Below are positions 44,375 to 53,543 of a stretch of 64,000 bases of DNA, piece by piece. A model generated the notes under the pieces. The model had not been told where the DNA came from, did no database searches, and was given only the letters and a program-made list of their open reading frames with translations. The stretch comes from Falsihalocynthiibacter arcticus (GTDB lineage: Bacteria; Pseudomonadota; Alphaproteobacteria; Rhodobacterales; Rhodobacteraceae). The first letter of the stretch is position 1. The number at the start of each line of letters is the position of its first letter. Where the stretch lies: the NCBI RefSeq assembly GCF_000812665.2, contig NZ_CP014327.1:2447501-2511500 (forward strand), given 5' to 3'. Made by a program: the position numbers and the translations under genes.

Positions 44375-45088
44375 CTAAATAAATTTAGCCCTTACCGCGA
44401 TCGCCACCGCTTGGTCACGGGTTCTGGCGTTTAAGCTCAATCTTGCATTGCGGACATGCAGTTCTACTGTGCTTTCGGAAAGCCCCATCTTATAAGCCAC
44501 TTCTGACGTTCTAAGACCGTCAGAAAAATAGGCCAGGCAATCAAGTTGTTTTTTGGTCAGGGTAAGCGGTTGGTTTTTTGCCGATTGAGCGTTCAATCCT
44601 GCATAAAGCAACTGGCACCAAGCCCGCCAAGTGTCTTCATGCTCGGCGCGTAACTGGGAAAAATCAGCCCGATTATAGTCGGTCATCAAATTCAGGCCAA
44701 CGCCAGCCCCATTTATGTCAGGCCGGATCGTCACCGACATCCCGGTTCGGACCCCCAGCGACGCACTGCCCTGTGCGATTTGATCTAGCTCCACTTGCGT
44801 GAGGTGCTCATGGTCTTCAAAATGCCCGATGCCGGTCGTTTGCGTTGTGGTGCCTGTCAGGCAGTTTCGTGCAAACGGGTCCAATCCTGCCAATACAGCA
44901 TGGCGATACCTGTTAGCCCAGGTATCACATGCATTCGTCAAAATCAAAGGCGTGTCGCGCTGTGAAAGGTCCATGAATATGACTTTGGACAAACCAAACT
45001 GCGGCAAGCATTCAATTGCGGACTTCCATATCTGCAGTGGCGTGCTGCCCGCGTCCATCGTATCCGCGAGCGATCGGATTAGTGACAT
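44375..45088 (-). CDS. LuxR-type regulator with autoinducer-binding-like N-terminus
   Basis: The 237-residue protein has an N-terminal ligand-binding-like region ('ANRYRHAVLAGLDPFARNCL', 'GMSVTIRPDINGAGVGLNLM') and a C-terminal GerE/LuxR HTH at about 172-232 ('LTKKQLDCLAYFSDGLRTSE', 'MGLSESTVELHVRNAR'). Such proteins sense acyl-homoserine lactones or related signals and regulate transcription; without a cognate luxI nearby it is an orphan. It is divergent from the VWA gene at 45209 (about 120 bp between starts), so it could control it. Confidence 0.85.
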   Translation of the reverse strand: MSLIRSLADTMDAGSTPLQIWKSAIECLPQFGLSKVIFMDLSQRDTPLILTNACDTWANRYRHAVLAGLDPFARNCLTGTTTQTTGIGHFEDHEHLTQVELDQIAQGSASLGVRTGMSVTIRPDINGAGVGLNLMTDYNRADFSQLRAEHEDTWRAWCQLLYAGLNAQSAKNQPLTLTKKQLDCLAYFSDGLRTSEVAYKMGLSESTVELHVRNARLSLNARTRDQAVAIAVRAKFI

Positions 45089-45208
45089 AAGCTTCCCCTC
45101 ATTTGAAACATAAGGATTTCCTTATCTTGTGTAAACGGGCACGGCTGATCCACTCTGTCGATAATCGCTTAAACACTGGCACATGCCGAACTTTCGATAG
45201 GATTTTTT

Positions 45209-47809
45209 ATGCGTTTCCTTTTGTCGCTGCTTATTTTTCTTTCTGCGGCGGGTGTGGGGACCGCCCAAACCACAAACCGTGATGTCATGGTCGTGTTTGA
45301 TATGTCGGGGTCCATGTGGGGTCAGGTTGATGGCGTCGCCAAAGTTGAAATCGCGCGTGATGCGTTTGATGGGCTTCTGGATGATTGGGAGGCAAACACG
45401 ACCCGCGCGGGCCTTATCGCATACGGGCACCGCCGCAAGGGGGATTGTTCCGATATCGAGCTGCTGGCCCTGCCGGACGCGGGCGCGGATATCGCGTCAC
45501 TGGTCGCAGGGCTTCAGCCACGCGGGAAAACGCCATTGTCAGCGGCTGTCATGCAGGCCGCGGAAGTTCTGAAATTTACAGAAGAAGCGGCAACCGTTGT
45601 TCTGCTGTCCGATGGTGTTGAAACCTGTGAGGCTGATCCATGCGCAATGGGTGCTAAACTGGAAGCGCTTGGCCTTGATTTTACGGCCCATGTCATCGGA
45701 TTTGATATTGCCGAGAGAGACAAAGCGCAGCTGCAGTGTCTCGCGTCTGCAACAGGAGGTCAGTATTTCGACGCGGCTGATGCGAGTGAATTGGCGGATG
45801 CCATGAAAGGGGTCGTGCAGGCAACGGCCGTTAAAGCACCTGAAGAATTGCGCGGTCAGGATTTTCAGACCATCACGATCAGGGTCAAAATGGACTCTAG
45901 GGCGCTCTCTTTGCCGGAGGACATTACGATTTACGGCAATGACATTGAATTGGGCACACTGACTGACGACACAGCTTCCCATCCCGGATTGTTGATCGAG
46001 CTTCCATTTGGTGAAATCACCATGCGGGTCGAAGGTTTGGGTGTGTCAGATGAAACGCTGGTTGACGTAACTGACCAGACCGAATTCATCGACCTTGTGG
46101 TATCGGGTGCCGAGGCCGACTATGTGATCTGGCGCGAGGGCCAGTTCCCCGTTCTGGACAACAAGCGCTCAAATATAATCCTCATTAAAAACACGACCGG
46201 CGTTGATCGGGGCAGTTTTTATCCGCTTTATCTTTATCCATCCGGCAGCACCGATCCGGCGCAGGCTGTGAAGATTGATAATCTGTCGCCCACTGCTGGC
46301 ATATATATCACCGCTGAAATTCCATCTGGTGTGGCGCTGGGTGATTACGATCTTGTTCCTACGGGAACGGACGGCACGCAATACGCTCGCATCCCGATCA
46401 GCTTTGCGTCTGCGATTGATCCGGTCTGGCAAGGTGCGCGCGAGGTCGAACCCGCTGGCGTGTTGGATGCATATTGGGCGGGGTCATCAGACACTTACGA
46501 CCAGTTTCGGTTCATGCAGGGTGATGATGTCGTCAGCCGACATCGCGTTTCATCCCTTGCAACAGAAGACGGTTTCAAGCTGCCTGCGCCGACAGAGCTG
46601 GGCCTGTATGAACTGGTCTATATCTCTGAATATGTGAACAACTTTGAATTCCAGACCACTTCAATGGGGACGATCGCCGTTGGTGTGCCGTTTCCACAAA
46701 CCGAAGCCGCCCCAACTGCGGCCAACCCAGACACCGACGGTCTTGCAGAGGAAGCTGAGGCCATGGGCGGCGAAGAAGGTCCACTGACCCCCGTAGGAGA
46801 ACTGCACGGGAATTGGGTCTTGATGGCACGCAATGATGTTATGAACGTGCCGCTCGCCAGATTCCAAGTTGCCCATGAACAAGGGACAGATTTTGCCGAA
46901 GGCGATTTCGTGATCGAAGCGCCCGAGGAATGGAACCTTGGCCCACAAGGATCGTTCGGCACATCAGGCTTGGGTCTTGTCGACGATAACACCCGCACTT
47001 TGACCTTTGTAAGCGACACCGGAACCCAAACTGTTGAGCTCAAACGCGATGGGAACCTGTGGCGTGCGCCCACGGACATGATCGCGCAGCGTTCTGGCAT
47101 TACGCTCGACGTTATGGTGATGCGGTCCGATGATCTTGCCGATATCGATACGGCCCCCGTGGTTAGTTATTTCAACGCTTATAATGAACAGGGCGCTAAG
47201 ATTGCAGGGCCTGTGGAGTGGGACCTATCCCTCTATACCGCTGGGAATTTTGATCAGATGCGCACTGAAACCGGATTGAACCATGCACAACGCGTGCAGG
47301 GCACATACGAGGTCACGGCAACCGCAGGCCCATTAACTGGAACCGACATGATCACCGTCTCGCGCAGTTCACGCGCCAATAATGCTATTATCCTGCGCAC
47401 CGTCGGCGAAGGCGATACGTTGCCAATCGACGCCGCCTACTATTGTTCGGCTGGTGAAGATTGCGACATGTTTGAACCCGATTATTCGGTCAACTTCACT
47501 CTACCAATTGGGTGGGGGGCGCAAAAAGCACAGCGTTCGCGGAACTGGGAAATCGCTTTTGATATGGCAACAATGACGCCTGATGGTGTGTTCTACGCGA
47601 CACTTAACGATCCGAACCGCAGTGCAAATATTGGCCCCTGCTATGACGTGATTGCGGGCGCATTATGCCACGCGGCGACCAAAGATCCGAAACTTATCGC
47701 CGATATCGATATCATCCGGCGCGGATTGTCCGTGCAGTCCGTCGGCGAGCCGCTGGACCAAGAGGCTATCGACGCACTGTTAAACAAACTGACGGGAACT
47801 TCCAAATGA
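45209..47809 (+). CDS. Secreted VWA-domain protein
   Basis: The 866-residue protein has a signal peptide (residues 1-19, 'LLSLLIFLSAAGVGTAQ') followed at once by a von Willebrand A domain with a complete MIDAS: 'VMVVFDMSGSMWGQVDG', a conserved Thr region 'LQPRGKTPLSAAVMQAA' and 'VVLLSDGVETCEADPC'. The remaining ~650 residues are beta-rich repeats of Ig-like type. A Cys pair ('YYCSAGEDCDMF') lies near the C-terminus. It overlaps the next gene as ATGA, so the two products probably work together outside the cytoplasm, for example in adhesion or envelope assembly. Target is unknown. Confidence 0.85.
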   Translation: MRFLLSLLIFLSAAGVGTAQTTNRDVMVVFDMSGSMWGQVDGVAKVEIARDAFDGLLDDWEANTTRAGLIAYGHRRKGDCSDIELLALPDAGADIASLVAGLQPRGKTPLSAAVMQAAEVLKFTEEAATVVLLSDGVETCEADPCAMGAKLEALGLDFTAHVIGFDIAERDKAQLQCLASATGGQYFDAADASELADAMKGVVQATAVKAPEELRGQDFQTITIRVKMDSRALSLPEDITIYGNDIELGTLTDDTASHPGLLIELPFGEITMRVEGLGVSDETLVDVTDQTEFIDLVVSGAEADYVIWREGQFPVLDNKRSNIILIKNTTGVDRGSFYPLYLYPSGSTDPAQAVKIDNLSPTAGIYITAEIPSGVALGDYDLVPTGTDGTQYARIPISFASAIDPVWQGAREVEPAGVLDAYWAGSSDTYDQFRFMQGDDVVSRHRVSSLATEDGFKLPAPTELGLYELVYISEYVNNFEFQTTSMGTIAVGVPFPQTEAAPTAANPDTDGLAEEAEAMGGEEGPLTPVGELHGNWVLMARNDVMNVPLARFQVAHEQGTDFAEGDFVIEAPEEWNLGPQGSFGTSGLGLVDDNTRTLTFVSDTGTQTVELKRDGNLWRAPTDMIAQRSGITLDVMVMRSDDLADIDTAPVVSYFNAYNEQGAKIAGPVEWDLSLYTAGNFDQMRTETGLNHAQRVQGTYEVTATAGPLTGTDMITVSRSSRANNAIILRTVGEGDTLPIDAAYYCSAGEDCDMFEPDYSVNFTLPIGWGAQKAQRSRNWEIAFDMATMTPDGVFYATLNDPNRSANIGPCYDVIAGALCHAATKDPKLIADIDIIRRGLSVQSVGEPLDQEAIDALLNKLTGTSK

Positions 47810-48618
47810 AACGCTTACTCCTGACAACTGCCCTATGTGCAGGCCCAGCATTCGCTGAAACCGTAGATGTTTTTGTTGTTCAAAAAGACGGCAGCGGTGT
47901 GGTCCAGCACGAAAGCAACGTCACCGTCGATGCTGCTGCAATCCTTATTGAAGGGGAGCGTCCTGCCGGAACGACAGGTGTTGTGCTGGAAGATGGCAAA
48001 TCCGTAGTATGGACAACCCTGACGCCCGAAGAAATTAACAGACGCCACGGAGGGACCGGCGCCCCCTATGTCACTCATGGCGAGAACGAAGACCCCGACG
48101 AGATGGAGTTTGACGCGGACGAAGAACGAGACAACCAAGCCGACGTCGAAGAAGACCCCCGTGCAGCACAGGCCGATGATGACGACGATATGGAATTCGA
48201 TGAAGAGGAAGAGCGCCGCTTCCAAGAAGGTGACTCAATGAACGCCGCGCAAATCAAGCCACTTGCAGGCAATTGGATCGGCGACATGACGGAACAAACC
48301 TTTGATGGTTGCCCGAAAGCGCTGGAAGCGCCGTTGCGTGCGCAGGCTTCAGCAATGTCAATGAGTGCGGTGCAAGGCACCATTGATCCGACCTTTACAC
48401 CCCAACGCATGGCACCACAGTTTGACTGGACCAAAACCGGTGCGAACTCGTGGGTTGGCACCCTTGATCAAATGACCCAAGGCTCTGGTGTGCGTGTGCA
48501 ATGGGCCATTCAAATCAAGACCCCAAGCCTGATCGAAAGTCGGCAACAATTAAATTTCGGTCTTGATGCAATGGGCAGTTGTGAAGTGTATATGGTGACT
48601 TACTTGTTGCGGGCATAA
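47806..48618 (+). CDS. Exported acidic protein, partner of the VWA protein
   Basis: The start at ATG 47806 (MKRLLLTTALCAGPAFAETV) overlaps the VWA stop and gives a signal peptide with an AFA-E cleavage site; 270 residues in total. The middle part (about 95-145) is a highly acidic Asp/Glu-rich segment ('DEMEFDADEERDNQADVEED', 'DDDDDMEFDEEEERRF') that may bind Ca2+ or other cations. The C-terminal domain ('GNWIGDMTEQTFDGCPKALE') resembles small secreted beta-domains but is not assigned. The coupling with the VWA gene argues for joint function. Confidence 0.8.
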   Translation: MKRLLLTTALCAGPAFAETVDVFVVQKDGSGVVQHESNVTVDAAAILIEGERPAGTTGVVLEDGKSVVWTTLTPEEINRRHGGTGAPYVTHGENEDPDEMEFDADEERDNQADVEEDPRAAQADDDDDMEFDEEEERRFQEGDSMNAAQIKPLAGNWIGDMTEQTFDGCPKALEAPLRAQASAMSMSAVQGTIDPTFTPQRMAPQFDWTKTGANSWVGTLDQMTQGSGVRVQWAIQIKTPSLIESRQQLNFGLDAMGSCEVYMVTYLLRA

Positions 48619-48628
48619 CCATCTGCGC

Positions 48629-48829
48629 AAGAGGATCGAGAGCCGCGCCACATATCGTCATGCGCGTCGGCAAATCTGGAGTGACAGGAATACGTTTGGT
48701 GACGTCCAAAAGAGGGGCCGTGTCGAGAGTGATACCGCCGAGCTTGGCCATGTGTGCGATTTGTTTGCGCGACCCGTAGCCCATAGATGACAGCAGTTTG
48801 TCGACACGTGAAGTTGGAACCCTAGCCAT
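48629..48829 (-). pseudogene. Truncated rsuA-like pseudouridine synthase (S4 domain only)
   Basis: The minus-strand frame from ATG 48829 reads 'SRVDKLLSSMGYGSRKQIAH' and 'GITLDTAPLLDVTKRIPVTP', a typical S4 RNA-binding domain of 16S rRNA pseudouridine synthase RsuA. The homology ends at 'ALDPL' where the catalytic domain should begin; what follows is unrelated and overlaps the end of the plus-strand acidic-protein gene. About 70% of the usual protein is missing, so this is a remnant left by a deletion. Confidence 0.7.
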
Positions 48830-48988
48830 AACATTGGCTCCCTAAGTAGAGGTCTGAGAGTTTGAAATACAGAATAACCGTTTGAAATGTTTTGATTATC
48901 GCTTTAGCCATCTGCATTCAATGCTAAGAAAGGACGTCGGGCACTGCGATCGCTCCGAGGGATATGTGTGCTTTCGGTTGCCGCAGCC

Positions 48989-49762
48989 TCAGTGACGACG
49001 AGGACGAATAACATGGAGGCCGTAGGCCTCTCGATGTGTCTCGCCGCCATCCATGCTGTGGGTATAACTACTCTCTGCGACCTCTAAAAAGCCTACACCT
49101 AATGCATCCTTTTCGCGGCGCGCTACATAAAGCTGTCCGTCAATATTTGACGTCGTATACAAAGGCCCACCGTAGAAATTGGTTGGCAATTGGAAAGAAA
49201 GCGTTTCCCCCTGATGCTTCAGGTTGAAGTAGCCGATGCCTGTCCAATCAAAGGGTATGACGGGAATAAAATAGTAAAAATATGGCCACTCACTGAACGC
49301 CGTAAATTGATATTTGACCAAATCAAGCTGCCCCTCGAGGGCGTCAAAACGATAGCTCGGAACATACATCCGCTCAGGTGTGGTGTTGAGCATAGAAAAG
49401 CGTGGATCGGCATCAAAATCAGGAAGCGGGTCAGTACTGGTCACCCGTCGGTGTTCGATGAAATGACCATCTTCGCCAACGGTGACGATGAAACGACCTG
49501 AGTATTCAACTTTCCCACCTTTTATCAGATCCGCGATGATCAGATAGTTGTTTGCCTGATGGTCAAACCAAATCTCGCTTGCCCCATGGACAAGCCTCTC
49601 GATCTCGTAATTTTGGCTTTTCACGCCTTGGGAAAGAGACGGGTATGCGCGCAGGTCCGAAGACGTGCTGAGGTTCGAATAGACAGTGAGCACTGGCACG
49701 TGCAACACAAAAGCCGCGACCAATCCTGCAATAGATAGACAGGCTAATTTGAGGCCCCTCAT
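48989..49762 (-). CDS. Unknown membrane-anchored or exported protein
   Basis: The 257-residue protein has a hydrophobic N-terminal segment ('LACLSIAGLVAAFVLHVPVL') that would act as signal anchor. The rest is periplasmic-like, rich in aromatic residues ('SEWPYFYYFIPVIPFDWTGI') and beta-strands. No domain is recognised. It is followed on the same strand by no close gene and preceded by the FG-GAP-like protein gene (68 bp apart), so the two may be cotranscribed. Confidence 0.6.
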   Translation of the reverse strand: MRGLKLACLSIAGLVAAFVLHVPVLTVYSNLSTSSDLRAYPSLSQGVKSQNYEIERLVHGASEIWFDHQANNYLIIADLIKGGKVEYSGRFIVTVGEDGHFIEHRRVTSTDPLPDFDADPRFSMLNTTPERMYVPSYRFDALEGQLDLVKYQFTAFSEWPYFYYFIPVIPFDWTGIGYFNLKHQGETLSFQLPTNFYGGPLYTTSNIDGQLYVARREKDALGVGFLEVAESSYTHSMDGGETHREAYGLHVIRPRRH

Positions 49763-49830
49763 ACGCCGTTTCCTCTACTATATCCGCATCACCAGTGTCT
49801 GCGTGTATCCCCTTTCAAAAAAGAAGGGAC

Positions 49831-50919
49831 TTATTGTCTATGGTAGAGATAAACCGCGCCGCTTTTTACGAGGCTGTTTGTATTGCTATTTTTGGCTCCA
49901 ATGAGGACGGTGCTGCCAGACATCGCGACGGAACCGCCATAAGCTCCGTCCTTCAGAGCATCGATGTCTGTAAACGTTCCAACCTGCTCGCCCGATAGGG
50001 TGTCGAAAAGATAGACCGCGCCATTTTGTGTTGTCGGGCCAAAGGTAGTAATGGCGACCGTGGTTCCAGAAATCGTAACCTTGGACGAGAGTGAGTCCGG
50101 AACTGAGGACGTCTCAGCCGTGACTTTAGCCACCTGTTTTCCCGTGATCGTGTCGTACAAATAGGCTACGCCGTGTTTTTTCTCCACGCCGCCAACGACA
50201 GCGCTGGTGCCCGAGATGGAGACAGACGACCCAAATAAATCGTCCTTAGCTGTATCTTTACCAGTTAACTTGGCTGTTTGCTTTCCAGTTACGGTATCGA
50301 ACAAATATATGGCGTCGCCAGACATAATGATGGCTGTGGTCCCAGAAATTCTGACTTCACCACCGAAGAACCCCAATGTACCGCCATTGTTTGGGTCGAC
50401 CGCAGTGAGTTTGGCCGTCTGCCTGCCAGTCGTCGCGTCAAATAGATAGGCCGCGCCGTTAGCGCTTAAAGGGGCTCCAACAATGGCCGTTGTGCCAGAG
50501 ATCGAGACGGAAAGGCCAAAGCCATCCCCTTTGACAGAGTCAGTCGGGGTAAGCTTGACTGTCTGTTTTCCAGTGGTCGTGTCAAATAGGTAGGCGGCAC
50601 CATGATCGTTTCCGGATGCCCCGACTATGGCTATAGTACCTGAAATTCCAACAGGAATTCCGTAACTGTCATTCGCGGTGATTTCCTTATTGGTGAGTTT
50701 GCCCGTCTGCTTTCCGGTTATGGTATCAAATAGGTAGACGGATTTATCAGTATTCGCCCCAGCAATGATTGCCGTTGTACCAGAAATCCCAACAGAAAGT
50801 CCGAAAAATCCATTTGCGATGGGCTTGTCGGCCGTGAGTACAGTCGCACTTAGATCCGCGGCTTGCGCCGTGGGAACAAGAATAAGTGAAGCCAAAGCCG
50901 CGAATAGAAAGTGACGCAT
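49831..50919 (-). CDS. Exported FG-GAP-like beta-propeller repeat protein
   Basis: I take ATG 50919 (MRHFLFAALASLILVPTAQA) as start because it yields a clean signal peptide. The mature protein contains about seven repeats of ~45-50 residues with the consensus 'VGISGTTAIIAGA...YLFD..TGKQTGKLT' (seen as 'VSISGTTAIVGAPLSANGAA', 'YLFDATTGRQTAKLTAVDPN' and others). That number and spacing fit a beta-propeller. Related proteins sit on cell surfaces or are secreted. Function is not deducible. Confidence 0.75.
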   Translation of the reverse strand: MRHFLFAALASLILVPTAQAADLSATVLTADKPIANGFFGLSVGISGTTAIIAGANTDKSVYLFDTITGKQTGKLTNKEITANDSYGIPVGISGTIAIVGASGNDHGAAYLFDTTTGKQTVKLTPTDSVKGDGFGLSVSISGTTAIVGAPLSANGAAYLFDATTGRQTAKLTAVDPNNGGTLGFFGGEVRISGTTAIIMSGDAIYLFDTVTGKQTAKLTGKDTAKDDLFGSSVSISGTSAVVGGVEKKHGVAYLYDTITGKQVAKVTAETSSVPDSLSSKVTISGTTVAITTFGPTTQNGAVYLFDTLSGEQVGTFTDIDALKDGAYGGSVAMSGSTVLIGAKNSNTNSLVKSGAVYLYHRQ

Positions 50920-50999
50920 GTAAAAATCCTTATTCGACATTCTCCAACTGGAATGCCCATTCGCGCACACTGCTCCTATCTTTCAATAAAATCAATAAT

Positions 51000-51402
51000 T
51001 TAGGCAAGTTGTTGGCCGGTGCCATGATTTTCGACAGTGTTGTCAGAGGAAGACGCCGCGACAGGCGGCACCATTGGCACTTCCTTGTCGCTTGGCTTCG
51101 CGAGAGGCGCGGTTCCGCAAAAGGAAACTGTGCTCTTCGCGCTGCCAGCGCTCTTGTTCTTCTTTTTGCTCCCGCAGGGCCTCGGCGTGGATATCTGCTT
51201 CGGCCTGAATGCGTGCGCGCACCTCGTTCATGCGCTCAATCAGTGGCGGGTCGAACGTAAGCGTGACAAGACCAAGCTGATGCAAGTTATGTGCCTCGAT
51301 GGCTAGGGTGGGAAGCTTCAAAGACCTACTGCCTTCTGTCGACGGCGCCGCGCCCGAAGTTCTGTGTTTGCAAGAAGTCGTCCATAGTCCCGCGTCAGAC
51401 AA
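51000..51402 (-). CDS. Remnant of a recombinase-companion region (coiled-coil ORF and 24-aa ORF)
   Basis: A minus-strand frame (51402-51043) encodes a Glu/Arg/Gln-rich coiled-coil segment: 'IERMNEVRARIQAEADIHAE' and 'EQERWQREEHSFLLRNRASR'. Overlapping its end is a tiny ORF (51074-51000, 'MVPPVAASSSDNTVENHGTG') whose ribosome-site region AGCGACAAGGAAGTGCCAATG matches, but for one base, that of the 51-aa gene in front of the serine recombinase at 35836. I infer a second, decayed copy of the same kind of module. No recombinase gene remains next to it. Confidence 0.4.
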
Positions 51403-51595
51403 AGATTGGCTGACCTATCTACAGGCCGATCCGCTTGGGCTGGTGGATGGTGTGAAGAACGCTATGACAATGCATAAATCGCATTGGCACACTCAGTCCG
51501 CGCAGAAATCGATGTCAGAGGACTTGACTGATGCAATCAAAGTCGTGTTTAATCTCCTTGTAGCAACTGGGCTGCACAAATCAATTTGGCATTGA
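51299..51595 (+). pseudogene. Truncated endonuclease/exonuclease/phosphatase-like fragment
   Basis: Residues 17-41 read 'GAAPEVLCLQEVVHSPASDK' followed by 'DWLTY', resembling the LQE metal-binding motif of the endonuclease/exonuclease/phosphatase superfamily (e.g. exonuclease III types). The downstream half ('VKNAMTMHKSHWHTQSAQKS') does not continue that fold, so the 98-residue ORF looks like a fusion of remnants. A good terminator directly follows its stop codon. Assignment is tentative. Confidence 0.3.
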
Positions 51596-51644
51596 CGCCT
51601 CTACGCACTCACAAAGGTGGGATAAAAGCGTGGGGCGTTTTTTT
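51595..51644 (+). terminator. Rho-independent terminator
   Basis: ACGCCTCTACGC (51595-51606) pairs almost fully with GCGTGGGGCGT (51628-51638), with one bulge, and is followed by TTTTTTT. It begins at the last base of the stop codon of the 98-codon ORF and ends transcription coming from the left before the cobW-type gene. Confidence 0.7.
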
Positions 51645-51845
51645 GTGTTTTACGACATGGTTCGCGATGCACACCCATGTCACGAGAAAAGGTGGACCGG
51701 CCATCGGACAAGCATAATTTTGAGCACATTTTCAGCCTTAAGATGGCTAACATAAAGGTGTGCATCCTCTACCCAAACTTAACTACCTCGGAGCACTGCA
51801 AGGAAAGTGCCGCCGTAGAGCCCCCCAATAGCAAAGGAATACTCA

Positions 51846-52829
51846 ATGTCAGTAGCTCAATCTCCGAACGCACGAATTCCGGCCACCGTGATCACCGGTT
51901 TCCTTGGGTCGGGCAAGACCACCTTGGTAAACCATATTTTGCACAAGGAGCACGGCAAGAAAATCGCAGTGATCGTAAACGAATTCGGCGAGATTAATAT
52001 CGACGGTCAACTCGTGGTCCAAGACGATCAGGCCGAACTCGTCGAGTTCAATAACGGTTGCCTCTGCTGTACCGTGCGCGGGGATCTTATCGAAACACTC
52101 AAGGACCTTCAGGGCCGCGCTGGCGATCTTGACGGAATCCTTATTGAGACGACAGGCCTTGCGGACCCGGCGCCGGTTGCCTCTACCTTTTTCGTCGCGG
52201 ATGAAGTGAAGAGCGCCATTCAGCTTGATGCTTTTGTCACTGTCGTCGACGCCGTGAACCTGATGATAAACTTGGAACAAAGCCACGAAGCGGTCGAACA
52301 GGTCGCCTTCAGCGATGTTGTGCTAATCAACAAAGTAGACTTGGTTGAGCCTAGCGTTCTGGAACAGATCGAGGCCAAGGTTCGCGCGCTCAATCCGTTG
52401 GCGCTTATTCACTACACGACCAATGCCGAAATCGATCTTGAACACGTGATTGGTATCGGCGCCTTCGATCTTGTTCAGAAACTTGAAGTGGACCCAAAGT
52501 TTCTGGAGGATCACGATCACGAACATGACGACGAAGTAGGATCTTTCATTATCGAGGAAAGCCGACCGATCGACCTGAACCGCTTCAACCTTTGGCTCAA
52601 TGACATCGCGCAGAACTTGGGCAATGACCTTTATCGTACCAAAGGGATTTTCCATGCCCGTGGTTTCCAGGAACGCATTGTCTTCCAGAGCGTACGGATG
52701 CTGACCACAATGCGCCCTGAGCGTCTTTGGGCCGAAGATGAAACCCGCTCATCCCAATTTGTCGTGATTGGTAAGAACCTCAATCGGGCAGATTTTGTTA
52801 GAGGCTTTGCCGAATGTGTTGTGAGTTAG
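51846..52829 (+). CDS. CobW/COG0523 family GTPase, metal chaperone
   Basis: The 327-residue protein has Walker A 'ITGFLGSGKTTLVNHILH' (residues ~16-33), the family metal-binding motif 'NNGCLCCTVRGDL' (CxCC), the G-domain 'LINKVDLV', and a His/Asp-rich loop 'EDHDHEHDDEVG'. COG0523 GTPases deliver Zn, Co or other metals to target enzymes. Here it leads a group with a [2Fe-2S] protein, DUF1636 protein and the cobalt-transport-type CbtAB, which suggests a cobalt/cobalamin or general metal role. The substrate metal is not proven. Confidence 0.9.
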   Translation: MSVAQSPNARIPATVITGFLGSGKTTLVNHILHKEHGKKIAVIVNEFGEINIDGQLVVQDDQAELVEFNNGCLCCTVRGDLIETLKDLQGRAGDLDGILIETTGLADPAPVASTFFVADEVKSAIQLDAFVTVVDAVNLMINLEQSHEAVEQVAFSDVVLINKVDLVEPSVLEQIEAKVRALNPLALIHYTTNAEIDLEHVIGIGAFDLVQKLEVDPKFLEDHDHEHDDEVGSFIIEESRPIDLNRFNLWLNDIAQNLGNDLYRTKGIFHARGFQERIVFQSVRMLTTMRPERLWAEDETRSSQFVVIGKNLNRADFVRGFAECVVS

Positions 52830-52838
52830 GCGAAACAG

Positions 52839-53222
52839 ATGTCTAATGAAACAATCAACGATGCAAAGTCTGGCAATGTTTCGGACGGTGATGAACCAGT
52901 GTACCTCGTGCACGTATTCTGCTGTGTCAACGAGCGGCCTAAAACCCATCGCCGCGGCTCGTGTGGTGCAAAATCCAGTAAGCAACTCTGTGATTATATG
53001 TGCCGCCTTGGCATGACACTGGGAGTGCAGCGCATCCGCATTAACCACGCTGGTTGCTTAAACGTGTGTGAATACGGGCCGGCCATGGTTATTTATCCCG
53101 AAGGTGTTTGGTATAAATTCGAAAACGAGGAAGATGTGGCTGAGATCCTGAGATCGCATGTCATCAAGGGCAAGAAAGTCGATAGACTTGCATTGTCCAT
53201 TCCACCCGGAACTCTTCATTGA
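52839..53222 (+). CDS. Thioredoxin-like [2Fe-2S] ferredoxin
   Basis: The 127-residue protein begins with a low-complexity tail and then shows the thioredoxin-like ferredoxin pattern: 'VHVFCCVNERPKTHRRGSCG' with the first Cys ligands and 'INHAGCLNVCEYGPAMVIYP' with the second pair. Such proteins carry a 2Fe-2S cluster. The gene follows the COG0523 GTPase gene by only 9 bp in the same direction, so it is probably in its operon and may be a redox partner or metal target. Confidence 0.85.
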   Translation: MSNETINDAKSGNVSDGDEPVYLVHVFCCVNERPKTHRRGSCGAKSSKQLCDYMCRLGMTLGVQRIRINHAGCLNVCEYGPAMVIYPEGVWYKFENEEDVAEILRSHVIKGKKVDRLALSIPPGTLH

Positions 53223-53543
53223 GAAATTGTTATTTCCCTAGGGTTTCAGGCTGCTCTAGGGGAATGCCGTTCAAAATAGATGCCCTCTGGCGGCGCAGTT
53301 TTACACGTTTGTAAAGATTGTGCGCCCAGAGCGCGAGGTCGTCGGGAGGTAGTCGATAAAAACACAGTCTTGTACCAAACAATCGGTCCGCTATCCAAGA
53401 ACTCTGGGCCGCAAATATGCGATTACGTTTCAAATCTAAACAATGCGTGTCTTCCGCTGCAGGCGGCTATTCGCGGACCTCTAACGTAGATTTGCTTCAG
53501 GCATTTTTTAAGATCCAAAAGAAGAAACAAGGATTTACATCAG
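53223..53543. other. Intergenic stretch with an unassigned minus-strand frame
   Basis: The 321-base stretch between the ferredoxin and the DUF1636 gene has no confident gene. A minus-strand frame (53433-53230) reads 'DRLFGTRLCFYRLPPDDLAL' and could be a fragment of a lost gene such as a transposase, but I cannot identify it. A CCTAGG-centred palindrome lies at 53236-53243. Confidence 0.3.
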
